This document shows positions 62,055 through 64,000 of a stretch of DNA of 64,000 bases, one piece after another. The DNA comes from Gautieria morchelliformis (Eukaryota; Basidiomycota; Agaricomycetes; Gomphales; Gomphaceae). The position numbers were made by a program, and so were the translations under genes. Each line of letters opens with the position of its first letter. The first letter of the stretch is position 1. The stretch covers positions 62,001 to 126,000 of the forward strand of contig WHVA01000303.1 of the NCBI GenBank assembly GCA_015179125.1, written 5' to 3'. Under the pieces are notes generated by a model. The model made no database searches. It was not told the origin of the DNA and saw only the letters and a list, made by a program, of their open reading frames with translations.

Positions 62055-64000
62055 TCCCCCTGACCCTTGATCGACCCTTGATGCCACCTATTATGCGAGT
62101 CGCTCGATTTCCGACACTGTTCCGGGGCGGAAGTCGGAAATTGGAGTGGAACTGGCAAGGCGAACGGAACTGGTGGAAGTTCTCCCAGAAGCGGAATCGT
62201 TCCCGAAAGCGGATGCGGAGATGGAATCGGAACCGGAAGCGGAGTCGGAAATGGAGTCGGAACTGGGTGTGGTGTCGGAACTGGAAATGGAAAACAGGGT
62301 GTCCCCTGACATCACCCCCCCTCTAGCGTGCTGCGTCCTCGAAGCGCGGGACACAAGGGATTGAAATGCCAGCGAGCGGATTCGGCGAGGGGCACCTGGA
62401 TGTGTCCTGTAGAACTCCCGGAGTTTGTCAGGAGCGGAAACATCTTGCTCCGGGACCCACGAATTCTCCTCGTACCCATACCCTTCCCATTTCACGAGGA
62501 ATTGGAGTCGTCCTCGCACAAACCGGCTGTCCAGGATCCGTTCTACCACGTAGTGCTCTTCCCCATCTACAATTTCTGGCGGAGGTGGCGGATGAGCCTT
62601 CCGACGTGGAATTGGGTCCTCAAGCATAGGGAGTAACTTCACCACGTTGAAGACGGGGTGGAGGCGGGACATGGACATCGGAAGTCGGAGGCGGTATGCA
62701 TTCCGTCCAACCCTCCGCGTCACTGTGAAGGGCCCAAGGTAGCGGTGGGCAAGCTTCTGCGAAGGGCGTGTGGTGCGGATGTCACTTGCATCTAGGTACA
62801 CCTTGTCTCCAACTTGGTACTCTGGGGCAGGAACCCGGCGTCGGTTGTAGTACCTTGCCATGTCATCCTTGGCCTTCGCAAGGGCCGACTTGGCTTCCGA
62901 AAGGGTGGAGTCCATGCGGTCTCGGAACTCATTGACCGTCTCGAGTCGGGAGTCAGCCTGGCGTGGTTCGAAGCCCATCCGCGGGTGTCGTCCGGAGTCA
63001 AGCATGAAGGGAGTCTGTTGCGTGGCGGAATGGACATGGTTGTTGTATTGGAATTCCGCCAGCGGAAGTAACTCATCCCAGTCATCCTGCCTCTCATTGA
63101 CAAAGAGGCGGAGATATTGCTCCAACTCCTGATTGACCCGTTCCGTCTGTCCGTCACCCTGCGGATGGTACGCTGTGGTGGTAGCCAGCTTTATGCCGAG
63201 CAGGCGGTAGAGCTCCCGAGTCAGTTCCGCGACAAACTGCGGACCTCGGTCGGAAACGACTTGCTTCGGGAGCCCATGCAACTTCCAGACATGTGCAAGG
63301 AACAGGCGGGCCGCTCCGAGGGCTGTGATCGTCGTGTGCGTCGGAATGAAGTGGGACACCTTGCTCACCGAATCCACGACGTTCATGATCGCGTCGTAGC
63401 CATGAGACTCTGGGAGTTCAACGATGAAGTTGACACTGATGGTGTCCCAGCGGGATTCGGGAATCGGGAGCGGAACAAGTTCTCCGACGGGCGGACGTCG
63501 TTGCGCTTTGGTTCGGAGACAAAGGTCACACGTCTTCACGTACTGTCCGATGTAGCGGGACATCTGAGGCCACCAGTAATTCCGAGCCACTAACTCCAGC
63601 GTCTTCCACCTGCCAGCATGCCCAGCGACCCGTGTGTCATGGTGCTGGGACACGATGCGACGGCGGAGGTCCGCCCCACCCGGAACATAGACCTTGCCTC
63701 TGAAGTGGAGCAGTCCATCACGTTCCGACCATTCCGCTGCCCGTACAGACCGTGAGTGCCCCTTCCGGAGTTCCTCCACTGCCTTCACCACCGACTCCTC
63801 CTTCTCTCCATTCCGGTACTGCCTCCGGATATCCCGGAGCATTTCCGCTTCCGCCCCAACTGCAGTTACTCCTTCTAGGGCACGGATTGCAAAGAGACTT
63901 GGGCGGAGCAGTGTCATATCCGCGTTGTCTCCACTTCCGCTTCCGTGATCCGCGCGGCGGGATAGGGCATCGGGCTTGCCCATGGTGCGGCCGGGGCGGT
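62055..64000 (-). mobile_element. Second gypsy copy, 3' part, runs off the window
   Basis: Continues the tandem arrangement. It repeats 56972-58917 almost base for base. Its remaining 5' part lies outside the window, so whether it too lacks the reverse transcriptase half cannot be told. Confidence 0.85.
62091..63983 (-). CDS. pol: Gypsy pol, second copy, C-terminal part
   Basis: Open over 630 codons from inside RNase H (DALSRRADHG) to the stop at 62091. Protein sequence matches the first copy throughout: integrase zinc domain, core with VVDSVSKVSHFIP, and chromodomain, then the Ser/Asp-rich tail encoded by TTCCGA-like hexamers. The start lies beyond the window, so completeness is unknown. 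Confidence 0.85.
   Translation of the reverse strand: MGKPDALSRRADHGSGSGDNADMTLLRPSLFAIRALEGVTAVGAEAEMLRDIRRQYRNGEKEESVVKAVEELRKGHSRSVRAAEWSERDGLLHFRGKVYVPGGADLRRRIVSQHHDTRVAGHAGRWKTLELVARNYWWPQMSRYIGQYVKTCDLCLRTKAQRRPPVGELVPLPIPESRWDTISVNFIVELPESHGYDAIMNVVDSVSKVSHFIPTHTTITALGAARLFLAHVWKLHGLPKQVVSDRGPQFVAELTRELYRLLGIKLATTTAYHPQGDGQTERVNQELEQYLRLFVNERQDDWDELLPLAEFQYNNHVHSATQQTPFMLDSGRHPRMGFEPRQADSRLETVNEFRDRMDSTLSEAKSALAKAKDDMARYYNRRRVPAPEYQVGDKVYLDASDIRTTRPSQKLAHRYLGPFTVTRRVGRNAYRLRLPMSMSRLHPVFNVVKLLPMLEDPIPRRKAHPPPPPEIVDGEEHYVVERILDSRFVRGRLQFLVKWEGYGYEENSWVPEQDVSAPDKLREFYRTHPGAPRRIRSLAFQSLVSRASRTQHARGGVMSGDTLFSISSSDTTPSSDSISDSASGSDSISASAFGNDSASGRTSTSSVRLASSTPISDFRPGTVSEIERLA

Overview
The window looks like nuclear DNA of a basidiomycete fungus, most likely a wood- or litter-decaying agaricomycete. 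Introns are short (about 50-60 nt) with GT-AG or GC-AG borders. The recognisable host genes fit that group: a secreted glyoxal oxidase, an O-fucosyltransferase-like type II membrane protein, an RSC9-like remnant and a kinase-like gene. Transposable elements and their relics occupy more than half of the sequence.

Layout. 1-10660: Helitrons on the minus strand arranged head to tail, one with a decayed Rep/helicase gene (4690-9600) and one filled by a minisatellite, with solo LTRs nested between. 10662-23590: a block of virus-type genes (a uracil-DNA glycosylase-like gene, an mRNA-capping-enzyme-like fragment and an unassigned long ORF) cut up by a gag-only copia element (11073-12365), a CAC-ended TIR element (14225-16630) and a full-length copia element (17001-22128, itself carrying a solo LTR). 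Each insertion has target-site duplications, and removing it brings the reading frame back together. 23600-31700: gene remnants (PEP-mutase/isocitrate-lyase family, RSC9-like, kinase-like) in otherwise empty DNA. 32131-46490: the host-gene part, with three genes whose spliced frames close perfectly: a fucosyltransferase-like protein (508 aa), a glyoxal oxidase (567 aa, 11 exons) and an unknown 592-aa protein (8 exons). 47006-52276: a 5.3-kb element with 77-bp terminal inverted repeats holding an alpha-kinase gene and, convergent to it, an integrase-core gene. 53247-54042: a small unknown gene. 54482-56470: a truncated copia element. 56749-64000: a tandem pair of almost identical Ty3/gypsy chromovirus copies sharing one LTR.

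Connections. Eight of nine in-frame stop codons identified in otherwise continuous mobile or viral reading frames are TGA, as expected if methylated CGA codons decay to TGA. The three intact host genes have none. The two most novel-looking items are the viral block at 10662-23590 and the TIR element that pairs an integrase with an alpha-kinase. A third is the retroelement leader at 12009-12170, with six hairpins of nearly constant loop and covarying stems.

Limits: all exon models and family calls come from reading the sequence and from knowledge of protein families. No database search was possible.
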